Shown here: positions 56,270 through 64,000 of the stretch, piece after piece | Position numbering within the stretch: position 1 is the stretch's first letter | Layout: each line of letters begins with the position of its first letter | Assembly (NCBI RefSeq): GCF_018343615.1 | Contig: NZ_JAGYPI010000001.1 | Location: 1,072,960-1,136,959, forward strand | DNA: 64,000 bases | Direction of reading: 5' to 3' | Origin: Bacillus sp. FJAT-49736 | Lineage (GTDB): Bacteria; Bacillota; Bacilli; Bacillales; Bacillaceae_C | Made by a program: the position numbers and the translations under genes | The notes under the pieces: generated by a model | Databases searched by the model: none | Told to the model about the DNA's origin: nothing | The model's input: the letters and a program-made list of their open reading frames with translations, nothing else

Positions 56270-59200
56270 ATGAATTCAGTAACGGAAACCATTAAAATTA
56301 TTCCATATCATGAAGGTCTGGCAAAATCGATTGCCGATATGTGGAATGAAAGCCGAGAAAGCTGGGGCGGGGATGCCAGTGTCAAAACTGAAGCCCAAGT
56401 GAAGGAGCAAGAAGCTAACTCGGAGGATTTATTCTTATACCTAGCATTAGACGGGGAAAAAGTTATCGGCTACTGCGGAATCTCAGAGTATAAGGAAGAT
56501 ATCAATGCGCTTTATATTCGTCTTTTAAATGTCCATCCGGATTATCATGGCAAAAAGATCGGCAAGCAGCTTGTTCTGAAAGCGGTAGAAAAAACAGTGG
56601 AGCTAGGCTTTCCTAGAATTGATCTTTATACATGGGCTGGAAATGTGAAGGCAGTACCTCTATATAAAAAATGCGGTTTCTTCTGGGAGGATAGGGACGA
56701 AACGACTCACTTAATGAACTTTATTCCGCTTGTACTGCAAAGCGAATGGACAAAGCAATACTTTGAGCATTTGGACTGGTATAAGGACAATGTCAGGGAA
56801 ATCGAAGTGAAGCCGGATGGGATTAAAGCAAACGGCTTTACGTATTTTGAATATGTCTGGAAAAATGAAACTCATTTTCTCCGTGTTCAGATTGAAAAGA
56901 GCGGGAGAGGGATTCGCCTTATTGAAACAAATGATATATTCATAGAAGCTTCCTTGAATGAGCACATCCAAATTGAAGGAAGAGAAACTGCCGTAAAGCT
57001 CGTCATGAAAAGTAAATCTGGAAAACCAATGAAGGTAACTGTGGAAGGACAAGAGAACGAGCGGATACAGGTAAAAGGAAAGCATGATGTGGAGATGGGG
57101 GAAGAGCAGATTCTATCCCTACCTGTTCATATATTGGATGGTGATGAACCGAATGAATGGGTGACACATCCTCGTGCAGAGCTGATGGTTTGTGTGGATG
57201 GATTCTCTACACCTTTTGCGATTGGTCTTTTTCCAAAAAAGGCACTTAAAATAAATACGGTGTATATGCCGAAGCGGTATGATTTAAATAAAAACCAATA
57301 TCTCTATCTTGAATTAGAGAATCATCTGAAGAAGGATGTTCAGGTTGAGGTGGAATTACCGGAGAATTCTCATGTTCAATGGGAAAGTATAATATATAAA
57401 ACAACATTCTCTGAAAAGGGTATCCTGAAAATTCCTTTTACCATTCAAAAATATGGTTTTCTTCAAGCGGAATGCCGTATTACGGTTCTGTCAGACGACG
57501 AAAAATTTGTATGGATGGAGCCGCTAGCGATTTCGCTGCCATCATTTGGTGTAAAAGCAGGCGGTTACGATAAGGAATTTATTTATCTACAAAATGGATA
57601 TAATAAAGTAAGGCTAAGAAAACGAAACAATGCCCTCGTTTTCGGCAATGAAACCAATAAAGATCAAAGAACCGCGCTATTATCGCCGAAATTCGGAAAG
57701 CCTTATATTGGAGAGCTTAGTAAAAAACAGGTCTCTCATTTTGAATGGGAGTATAGTGAGTACTCCGCCACTATGAAGCTATATTATGATGTTCACAAGC
57801 CATTTGCCATGAAGCTTGTATTATGCTGTGAACTATTTGGTGACGGACTATTAAACTATTGGATGGAAGTAGAAAATCAATCGGATAAACAAGTGACGGA
57901 TGTATATATCTACCAGCCTGTACAGCATCATCTTCAACAAACATATATGCCATTGAAGAATGAAGTTGTTTATTTTAATGATGCGAAAATGTCGCATTAT
58001 GGTTTATTAAATAAAGAAGAAGTTACAGGTAACTGGATGTTTTCCGATGATCGAAAGGATCCACATGGAATAGCTTGGGATCCAACCGTTCAAATTGGTT
58101 TTGAAGGCTGGTACTTTTATTTGGAGGAACAGCTTGGAGTTATCGGTCTAGGTGAGAAGGTATCCTCTAAACCAATCCGGTTTTCATTAGGTGCTATAAA
58201 AACGGTCGAGGAGTTTCAAACTTTTGCGGGCAATTTAGACTCTATTCCGCCTATTGCAAAAGAAACCGAATTGAGGACCGAGCTTTCTAATCCAGTGATG
58301 AAAAACAATCAGAAGCGATTATTTTTACAGAGAATCCAAAATCGATATTTTAACGGTAAACTAACATTATGGAACAATGGAGAAAAAATGAAGGAAATCC
58401 CTGTCCAATGTGAAGACAATCAGGATTTAGAAGTGGATCTTCATTCTAGCTCATCCGGCTTTATACCGATTGAATATCATTTGGAAAGTGAATCACAAAA
58501 AGTGCAAGGTTCCTTGCTTTTATTACATCAAACTTCATCCGAAACGAATGAACTAGAAGTGAATGATGGCAAGCATGTAAGCTATGAACTCGTTAATGGA
58601 GACTTAAGCTTTAAAATGGCGAATAGCTTTTTTCCAACGCTTTACTCCTTAACTTATAAGGGAGAAGAATGGTTAGATTCTGCTTATCCTGAGCCAGAGC
58701 CTAAAGCATGGTGGAATCCATGGGCTGGAGGTATTAGGACATACTTGAGTGGAATCAGTCTATTTTCATTCTTGAAGGAAACATCACAGGCGCGTTTTGT
58801 GAAAAGAATAGATCAAAAGCAAAATGAGTGGCAAGGCCTTGTCATGGAAACGAAAATAGAAAACCATGAAAAATGGAAGGGATTAAGGATTCAGCAATAC
58901 TTTTTGACGTTGCCTGGCGTGCCAATGGTCGTGCATTTTACCGAATTGGAACATGCAGACAGAAATATTAATGAGTATCTAGTAACGGAAAAGTGGTGGA
59001 AACATCGCAATTTAAGGGAAACCATTATTCAGGTGCAGAACAAATCTGGGTCCGGTCAGTTCAGTGGTGGGATAGAAGAACAGGATTTTCGAATCAGCAA
59101 TCCATATACTGTTACGAATCGTGATAGTACTCAGTATTTGCAAATTTATACGAACACGAAGGATCTTGACTCCGATTGTATATTTAGTGAACAATTCGCC

Positions 59201-59332
59201 ATGACTGCAACGGCTGATTTTGTTAATATCGAACCAGGAGTAAGGCATACGACAAACCCAGTATTTTTATTGTTTCCACAAAAGGAAATGACGAAAGAAA
59301 TGCTGGAGAGTTTAAAAAATATAAGATTCTAA
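56270..59332 (+). CDS. Large fusion: N-terminal GNAT acetyltransferase plus C-terminal sandwich domains
   Basis: A 1020-residue soluble protein without signal peptide. Residues 8-150 are a complete GNAT (DALYIRLLNVHPDYHGKKIG-type loop at 80-99, then YTWAGNVKAVPLYKKCGFFW). About 870 residues follow without membrane segments, beta-rich and full of aromatic residues. Examples are KLVLCCELFGDGLLNYWMEV, YQPVQHHLQQTYMPLKN and WWNPWAGGIRTYLSGISLFS, followed by YFLTLPGVPMVVHF. This part looks like immunoglobulin-like and galactose-mutarotase-like sandwiches of carbohydrate-active proteins, which is an inference. GGGGGAG precedes the ATG. It is convergent with a Gfo/Idh/MocA gene, so sugar metabolism is possible. 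Confidence 0.78.
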   Translation: MNSVTETIKIIPYHEGLAKSIADMWNESRESWGGDASVKTEAQVKEQEANSEDLFLYLALDGEKVIGYCGISEYKEDINALYIRLLNVHPDYHGKKIGKQLVLKAVEKTVELGFPRIDLYTWAGNVKAVPLYKKCGFFWEDRDETTHLMNFIPLVLQSEWTKQYFEHLDWYKDNVREIEVKPDGIKANGFTYFEYVWKNETHFLRVQIEKSGRGIRLIETNDIFIEASLNEHIQIEGRETAVKLVMKSKSGKPMKVTVEGQENERIQVKGKHDVEMGEEQILSLPVHILDGDEPNEWVTHPRAELMVCVDGFSTPFAIGLFPKKALKINTVYMPKRYDLNKNQYLYLELENHLKKDVQVEVELPENSHVQWESIIYKTTFSEKGILKIPFTIQKYGFLQAECRITVLSDDEKFVWMEPLAISLPSFGVKAGGYDKEFIYLQNGYNKVRLRKRNNALVFGNETNKDQRTALLSPKFGKPYIGELSKKQVSHFEWEYSEYSATMKLYYDVHKPFAMKLVLCCELFGDGLLNYWMEVENQSDKQVTDVYIYQPVQHHLQQTYMPLKNEVVYFNDAKMSHYGLLNKEEVTGNWMFSDDRKDPHGIAWDPTVQIGFEGWYFYLEEQLGVIGLGEKVSSKPIRFSLGAIKTVEEFQTFAGNLDSIPPIAKETELRTELSNPVMKNNQKRLFLQRIQNRYFNGKLTLWNNGEKMKEIPVQCEDNQDLEVDLHSSSSGFIPIEYHLESESQKVQGSLLLLHQTSSETNELEVNDGKHVSYELVNGDLSFKMANSFFPTLYSLTYKGEEWLDSAYPEPEPKAWWNPWAGGIRTYLSGISLFSFLKETSQARFVKRIDQKQNEWQGLVMETKIENHEKWKGLRIQQYFLTLPGVPMVVHFTELEHADRNINEYLVTEKWWKHRNLRETIIQVQNKSGSGQFSGGIEEQDFRISNPYTVTNRDSTQYLQIYTNTKDLDSDCIFSEQFAMTATADFVNIEPGVRHTTNPVFLLFPQKEMTKEMLESLKNIRF

Positions 59333-59340
59333 AGCGGGAA

Positions 59341-59389
59341 AAGGGGATGGACTCATATGGTGCTAGGAACCATATATGTCCATCCCCCA
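59341..59389. terminator. Bidirectional terminator
   Basis: GGGGATGGAC and GTCCATCCCC with ATATGGT/ACCATAT inside form a very long stem between the convergent genes. Confidence 0.88.
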
Positions 59390-59392
59390 TTA

Positions 59393-60466
59393 TTATATTT
59401 GGATTTTCCTGCCTTCTTTTGCGGATAAGCGGACCGCATCAAGAACTCTTTGAGTCTCATGTCCATTTTCAAAATCAGCAAGATTTGGATGTTTTTTACC
59501 GGATTTTAATGTTTCATATAATGCATCAAGTGCACGGTTAAAGCCATTGTAATATCGTGCTGCGACTGCTGGCATCTCATCTGGAGCTTTAAGGTCAGAC
59601 ATTAATTCTACCTTATCAAGTGGTCCATTATCCGAAGATAAGAATACCTGTTCATCATTTTTCATAACAAGCGTTCCTTTATTACCAAATACCTCTAAGC
59701 GCCAGCTATTATTTATTTGCACGGCAGAGGAAAGCAATTCCAGCGTAACGGTGGCATGGTTCTTTAATTTCCCTATTATTTGATAGGCATCATCAGCAGT
59801 ACGGTGCTCTACATTCCCTTGGTCATCTTTATATTCAGGAACATGAGTAGTTAAAGCCGCAAACAGCTCTTGGAAGGTAGAATTGGTCCACCAATGGAGA
59901 GAATCTACCATATGAGAACCAAGTGCTCCCAGCATACCGCCTCCTGTTTCGGTTTTTCCTAACCAGCCGCGTGGGTTCGACACTAGGGATTGATAGCTTG
60001 GGAAGGTACATTCATAACGAATATGCATGATTTCTCCCAGAACTCCACTTTCGATTATTTCCTTCACCTTGGTTCTTGCAGGGAGGAAACGGAACTCATG
60101 ATTAATCAGTCCGAGCTTTCCAGATTTATTACGAGCATGGATCATTTCTTCCGTTTCGAAAAGATGAAGGGCCATTGGTTTTTCGCATACGACATGAATT
60201 CCTTTTTCAAATGCGGCTAGGGTCATTTCTTTATGTAAATGTACAGCTGATGCAATAACGACAACATCTAACGGCTCTTGCTCAAGCATTTCCTTCCAAT
60301 CGGTATAGACTTTTTCTACACCGCTTATTTGCTGAGCAATTTCCACATTTCCTCTAGAAACACTGGCAATAGCGACAACATCAAAGCCTTCATGAAAATT
60401 CATCATTGGTGCATGAACTTTGGCGCCGAAACCAGTTCCGATTATTCCAACTTTAAATTTAGTCAT
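59393..60466 (-). CDS. Gfo/Idh/MocA family oxidoreductase
   Basis: A 357-residue NAD(P)-dependent sugar or inositol dehydrogenase-like enzyme. VGIIGTGFGAKVHAPMM is the Rossmann loop, VVCEKPMALH the EKP motif with the catalytic lysine, GGGMLGALGSHMVDSLHWW the second signature, with the histidine where the catalytic base lies. The start is ATG 60466 after AAGGAG; ATG 60472 is an alternative. It is convergent with the GNAT fusion. Substrate unknown, most likely a polyol or sugar. Confidence 0.92.
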   Translation of the reverse strand: MTKFKVGIIGTGFGAKVHAPMMNFHEGFDVVAIASVSRGNVEIAQQISGVEKVYTDWKEMLEQEPLDVVVIASAVHLHKEMTLAAFEKGIHVVCEKPMALHLFETEEMIHARNKSGKLGLINHEFRFLPARTKVKEIIESGVLGEIMHIRYECTFPSYQSLVSNPRGWLGKTETGGGMLGALGSHMVDSLHWWTNSTFQELFAALTTHVPEYKDDQGNVEHRTADDAYQIIGKLKNHATVTLELLSSAVQINNSWRLEVFGNKGTLVMKNDEQVFLSSDNGPLDKVELMSDLKAPDEMPAVAARYYNGFNRALDALYETLKSGKKHPNLADFENGHETQRVLDAVRLSAKEGRKIQI

Positions 60467-60705
60467 CTGCATCCACTCCTTTTCTTTTTATAGTAAAGGA
60501 ATTAAGGATGGAATGCGAATGATAAGTAAAAAATAGTTTAATAGTATTGAAAATTGAGATATTATGGATTGTATAACAAAGAAAGAGTGGGATTGATGAT
60601 GAAGAAAATAACGAATATCCATTATACAAAAAACGGAGATATAATAAACAACTAATGGAGTATGGAAGGTGAATGCTCCGGTTGTGTTAAAGAGGAGAGG
60701 CATTC

Positions 60706-61332
60706 ATGTTAAATAAACAAGGTTTTGATTTATGGGCTAATGATTATGATAAAACAGTACAATTAAGTGAAGAGAGCAATACATATCCATTTGCCGGATA
60801 TAAAAAAGTATTAGGCACTATTTTCAATGAAGTAATGCAAACGCCAGGTTCCAATGTACTCGATATAGGATTTGGAACTGGAATTTTAACGCAGAAATTA
60901 TACGAAAATGGTCACCATATGGATGGAATTGATTTTTCTGCAAAAATGATAGAAATTGCCCGCAAGAAAATGCCTGCTGCAAACTTAATCGAATTCGATT
61001 TTGCAATGGGACTGCCTGTAGAGGTAAAAGGGCAAAAATACGACTACATAATTAGTACGTATGCATTACATCATCTAACAGATGAGAGAAAATTAGAGTT
61101 TATTAAAGATTTACTGCCTTTGTTAAAAGTAGGGGCAAAGGTCTTTATTGGCGACATCTCTTTCCAAACCCGCGCAGATCTGGAAGAGTGTAAGCAAGAA
61201 AGCATTGCCTATTGGGATGATGATGAATATTACTTTGTAGCAGATGAATTCATGCACTCTCTAAATGGAATAGTCCAATGTGAATACTATTCGATGTCCC
61301 ATTGCGGTGGAGTGTTTATCCTTTCTATCTAG
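60706..61332 (+). CDS. Class I SAM-dependent methyltransferase (YrrT-like)
   Basis: A 208-residue methyltransferase. FDLWANDYDKTVQLSEESNT is the YrrT-type N-terminus, VLDIGFGTGILTQKLYENG motif I with the SAM loop (residues about 47-65), GIDFSAKMIEIARKKMP motif II, and YDYIISTYALHHLTDERK motif IV. AGGAGAGG precedes the ATG. The C-terminal part (YWDDDEYYFVADEF) resembles B. subtilis YrrT, but the mtn/mccAB genes that accompany yrrT are absent, so the substrate is open. Confidence 0.88.
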   Translation: MLNKQGFDLWANDYDKTVQLSEESNTYPFAGYKKVLGTIFNEVMQTPGSNVLDIGFGTGILTQKLYENGHHMDGIDFSAKMIEIARKKMPAANLIEFDFAMGLPVEVKGQKYDYIISTYALHHLTDERKLEFIKDLLPLLKVGAKVFIGDISFQTRADLEECKQESIAYWDDDEYYFVADEFMHSLNGIVQCEYYSMSHCGGVFILSI

Positions 61333-61340
61333 GAGAAATG

Positions 61341-61373
61341 AAAAAGGTGCCCTAATCAATAGGGCACCTTTTT
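61341..61373. terminator. Bidirectional terminator
   Basis: AAAAAGGTGCCCT and AGGGCACCTTTTT pair perfectly over 13 bases, between convergent genes. Confidence 0.92.
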
Positions 61374-61391
61374 ACTCGAAATCGCAGGATA

Positions 61392-61586
61392 CTAATGTCC
61401 CTGCTGATTTCGTAACGATTGTTCAGCGTAGGCAATCAGACGTTTCGTCATTTCACCACCGACTGAACCGTTGGCTCGAGCGGTCGTATCAGCACCAAGT
61501 TGAACTCCAAACTCATTGGCAATTTCCTCTTTCATCTGATCCAGAACATTTTCCGCACCAGGAACCAAAAGTTTGTTTCTAGCCAT
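61392..61586 (-). CDS. Alpha/beta-type small acid-soluble spore protein
   Basis: A 64-residue DNA-binding spore protein that protects spore DNA and serves as amino-acid store at germination. EIANEFGV contains the GPR protease cleavage site, and the conserved blocks [20 protein letters not shown] and [17 protein letters not shown] are complete. A ribosome site GGGAGTG precedes the ATG. It would be expressed under sigma-G in the forespore. It shows the host is a spore former. Confidence 0.96.
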   Translation of the reverse strand: MARNKLLVPGAENVLDQMKEEIANEFGVQLGADTTARANGSVGGEMTKRLIAYAEQSLRNQQGH

Positions 61587-61670
61587 GATACATCACTCCC
61601 GACGAAGTTTTGAGCAATTCAATTGCTCATTGTTACTATCTCCCATTTTAGCCAATCTAACACAGCATCT

Positions 61671-62768
61671 CTATTTTGCATAAAAATCCTCGGTATAGAA
61701 AGGCTGTTGCTCCTGATTAAAAGCCACGCCAATTCCTAAATATTTATAATCCTTCTGAAGGATATTTTTACGGTGACCTAGAGAATTCATTAATCCCTCG
61801 TGTGCGAAAATACTGCTTAGCTGTCCATAAGCAATATTTTCACCTGCTAATATAAAACTGATATGATCCTTACTCATCCGATCGAAAGGCGATTGCCCTT
61901 TTAAATTTTCATGGGAAAAATAATGGTTTTTCGCCATATCCACACTGTGATCACGTGCCGTGATTTGAACATGCTGATCCCATGTTAGAACAGATAGATG
62001 ATGAACGACGCGTGAAGCATTTGTTAAATCAAATAATTGATATTCAAATCCTTTTACTAGTGCCGGACTTGCTTTCGTATAAAAGGAATTCTTGCTTTGT
62101 TCTGCATTTTTGTCCATTAGCTGAATGGCTGTTACTTTATCCTGCTGGTATTTATCATAAAAAATAGTGACGTATGCTCCATCCAGCAGGTAAACATCAT
62201 AATCACTTTTTTTATCAAACTGATAAATAATCATTCCCTTTTGAATACCGGTTAGGGGAGTACCAAGCTTTGCACGAACCGTCTTTTTTGTGACACCGAT
62301 TTTTATTCCGTTTGTCGAGGCGATAAGATTTTGATTAGTGAATAGCCCAATCACTTTATTGCTTTTATTATACATCGCCATAAAATAGTGCTGATAATGT
62401 TGGTGATAAGTGTACCAATTTGTTCCATATTCATTAAGGGATGCCCGCTTTGGTTTTCCTACACGATGCTCAACCTCTTTTTTCGTTGCTCCTAATTCAA
62501 TATTATTGACTGAAAAAATATGTTTGGTAGGTTTTTTTAATGAAACCTTTTCTTCCTTCACTGTTTCAGCTTGCGGCTGATCATTGCTCTTTAGGCCAAG
62601 CTGATTTAATAATTGTTGGAATTTATCCGATCCGGCGATTATGTCAGTATTACTTTTTAATTCTTGGAGCTTCGTTTCCATGGAACGAATAGGTAATTCT
62701 TTTTTTATAGTTTGCCAAGAAAATGCAATCAAAACAATGCAAATTCCCAGCATTAGAAAACGCGCCAT
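61671..62768 (-). CDS. CAP-domain exported protein (YlbC-like)
   Basis: A 365-residue protein. Residues 1-22 (MARFLMLGICIVLIAFSWQT) are a signal anchor. The middle (about 95-235) contains two CAP-associated repeats: NNIELGATKKEVEHRVGKPK and NGIKIGVTKKTVRAKLGTPL. The C-terminal CAP/SCP domain (about 245-365) has RDHSVDMAKNHYFSHENLKG, AGENIAYGQ and GHRKNILQKDYKYLGIGVAF. B. subtilis YlbC shares this order. GGAGG stands before ATG 62768; the 14 upstream codons are not used. Its function in wall or spore-associated biology is uncertain. Confidence 0.9.
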   Translation of the reverse strand: MARFLMLGICIVLIAFSWQTIKKELPIRSMETKLQELKSNTDIIAGSDKFQQLLNQLGLKSNDQPQAETVKEEKVSLKKPTKHIFSVNNIELGATKKEVEHRVGKPKRASLNEYGTNWYTYHQHYQHYFMAMYNKSNKVIGLFTNQNLIASTNGIKIGVTKKTVRAKLGTPLTGIQKGMIIYQFDKKSDYDVYLLDGAYVTIFYDKYQQDKVTAIQLMDKNAEQSKNSFYTKASPALVKGFEYQLFDLTNASRVVHHLSVLTWDQHVQITARDHSVDMAKNHYFSHENLKGQSPFDRMSKDHISFILAGENIAYGQLSSIFAHEGLMNSLGHRKNILQKDYKYLGIGVAFNQEQQPFYTEDFYAK

Positions 62769-62981
62769 ATTTCTATCCTCCATTTCTATTAAAATTATAG
62801 ACAGTTTCAAGAAATTATATAATTATACCGCAAAAACATAGCATTCTAAACCTATGTAAATTTTTAACTAAAGAAAAGGAATTTATATTACTATAAAGAA
62901 TATTATAAAGAGTTGTGTTGAATACTGTATAATTTGATTTACATAATGGAAGTTATTTTTATTACCTAAGGAGGTAAAGTT

Positions 62982-63701
62982 ATGAAGGTAGCGCAAAATG
63001 TGGAAATGGTTGAATTAAATATCCAGGGCTTTCATCTTAATCTGACTCTATTATGGGATGAGGAAATGGCGATATTAGTGGACACCGGAATGCCAGGACA
63101 GCTTTCATCCATTCAGGCTGCTATGGAAAATACAGGAGTACCATTTGAGAAGCTGAAAGCTATCATTTTAACACATCAGGATATCGATCATATTGGAAGC
63201 CTGCCGGAAATCCTGCAAGCATGCGACTGGAAAATAGATGTATATGCACATGAGCTAGATAAGCCATATATTGAAGGATCGAAACATTTAATTAAGGCTG
63301 ATCCTGATAAAATTAGCAAAGAAGCTTGGGACTCTTTCCCTGAACCAATGAAAGCCTTGTACTTGAATCCGCCAAAAGCCAAAGTGGATCACGTATTGGA
63401 AGATGGCCAAGTCCTTCCATATTGTGGAGGCATAGAGGTAATCTTTACTCCTGGGCATACACCTGGTCATATTAGTTTGTATTTACAGGAAAGCAAAACA
63501 TTGATTACAGGTGATGCGATGGTAATCAGCAATGGAAATCTGCAAGGACCTGTACAGCGCAACACTCCAGATATGGAAACTGCCTTGCAATCTCTTGGAA
63601 AATTTGTGGATTATGATATTGAATCAGTTATTTGTTATCATGGCGGTTATTCCAATGATAATGTACAGGAACAGATTTTGAAAATTGTTCAAGATAAGTA
63701 A
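62982..63701 (+). CDS. MBL-fold metallo-hydrolase
   Basis: A 239-residue metallo-beta-lactamase-fold enzyme. The metal motif ILTHQDIDHIGSLPEI (T-H-x-D-x-D-H), VIFTPGHTPGHISLYL (second His), ITGDAMV (Asp) and VICYHGG (last His) are all present. DTGMPGQ is the N-terminal strand-turn. Such enzymes include lactonases and thioesterases; the substrate cannot be told. AAGGAGG precedes the ATG. A strong terminator follows. Confidence 0.9.
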   Translation: MKVAQNVEMVELNIQGFHLNLTLLWDEEMAILVDTGMPGQLSSIQAAMENTGVPFEKLKAIILTHQDIDHIGSLPEILQACDWKIDVYAHELDKPYIEGSKHLIKADPDKISKEAWDSFPEPMKALYLNPPKAKVDHVLEDGQVLPYCGGIEVIFTPGHTPGHISLYLQESKTLITGDAMVISNGNLQGPVQRNTPDMETALQSLGKFVDYDIESVICYHGGYSNDNVQEQILKIVQDK

Positions 63702-63707
63702 GCTAGT

Positions 63708-63738
63708 AAAGTGATGACTTTTTAGGTCATCACTTTTT
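63708..63738 (+). terminator. Rho-independent terminator
   Basis: AAAGTGATGAC and GTCATCACTTT pair perfectly, followed by TTT. Confidence 0.88.
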
Positions 63739-63757
63739 TACAAAGGGGAATTCAGGT

Positions 63758-64000
63758 ATGTCAGTTGAATTATTTTTACATGATGTTTGTGCAATCTTCA
63801 AGCGTAACTTAAGGGAAAAACTAGTAGGGGTATACCTGCACGGGTCATTGGCCATGGGATGTTTCCATCCGGAGAAAAGTGATGTGGATGTATTAGTAGT
63901 TATTAGAGAAAAACTGGTGCGTGAAGAAAAGAACAAGCTAATACAGGAAATTCTTCAGCTACAGGGCTTTCGTTTGGAGATGAGTATAATATTAGAAAAA
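63758..64000 (+). CDS. Nucleotidyltransferase (aminoglycoside adenylyltransferase-like), partial
   Basis: The first 81 codons of a gene that runs off the window. GVYLHGSLAMGCFHPEKSDV followed by DVLVV holds the nucleotidyltransferase motif GS-x10-D-x-D (residues about 29-47), as in ANT(3'')/ANT(9) adenylyltransferases and related enzymes. AAAGGGGAA precedes the ATG. Whether it confers resistance cannot be judged from the fragment. Confidence 0.8.
   Translation, partial: MSVELFLHDVCAIFKRNLREKLVGVYLHGSLAMGCFHPEKSDVDVLVVIREKLVREEKNKLIQEILQLQGFRLEMSIILEK

Overview
The window is low-GC DNA from an endospore-forming member of the Bacillaceae. The evidence is an alpha/beta small acid-soluble spore protein, a Bacillus-type cold-shock protein, pdxST driven by a divergent MocR regulator, a thiW-tenA thiamine salvage operon behind TPP riboswitches, a 6S RNA, a YlbC-like CAP protein and an MhqR-type quinone-stress operator. 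The species cannot be fixed from the sequence alone.

Layout. (1) 1-10.6 kb is accessory. It starts inside the right end of an IS3-family element and carries mostly single genes: ABM monooxygenase, DUF1801, low-molecular-weight tyrosine phosphatase, DUF3934, CBO0543 protein, a TetR/MFS drug-efflux pair with four operators, and a GNAT. An IS110-family element with structured non-coding flanks follows. (2) 10.6-25.4 kb is mostly ordinary chromosome: MFS exporter, 6S RNA, two tandem TPP riboswitches, thiW-tenA, a 16-copy 52-bp tandem repeat, frlD-frlB, hemolysin III, a MhqR-box dioxygenase, MerR/DMT exporter, an ECF sigma factor fused to a VOC domain, AlkA and a phosphotransferase. (3) 25.4-34.1 kb is accessory again: remnants of an IS1595 transposase, a tyrosine recombinase and a GrpB protein, small orphan genes, one intact IS3 and one IS110 element. 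(4) 34.2-64 kb is mostly housekeeping or stress genes: flavodoxin, aldo-keto reductase, GntR/DUF1648, PadR/HAAS, GNATs, Nudix, SDR, YhhN, a second IS3 element, flagellin, DapA-like lyase, pdxR/pdxST, LOG, YbaK, a 1020-residue GNAT fusion, Gfo/Idh/MocA, methyltransferase, SASP, CAP and MBL proteins, and a nucleotidyltransferase cut by the window edge.

The most interesting pattern is a dispersed short imperfect-hairpin repeat. Its best copy, at 25902-25930, has 11-bp perfect arms around a GGGGCAA loop. I found it only in regions 1 and 3. There it lies between single genes, usually just after a transcription terminator, and some copies are doubled around a terminator hairpin. One copy lies at an IS110 flank, and tyrosine-recombinase and IS remnants sit beside others. 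This looks like a cassette-style array of accessory genes with attC-like hairpin junctions. Recombination is an inference; no intact recombinase for it is in the window.

Other notable items are candidate bridge RNAs of two IS110 elements, the ECF sigma-VOC fusion, the GNAT giant fusion, the doubled C-terminal domain of a membrane protein, a flagellin gene with no Shine-Dalgarno of its own coupled to an upstream mini-ORF, and a membrane-protein gene whose best start codon is ATA.
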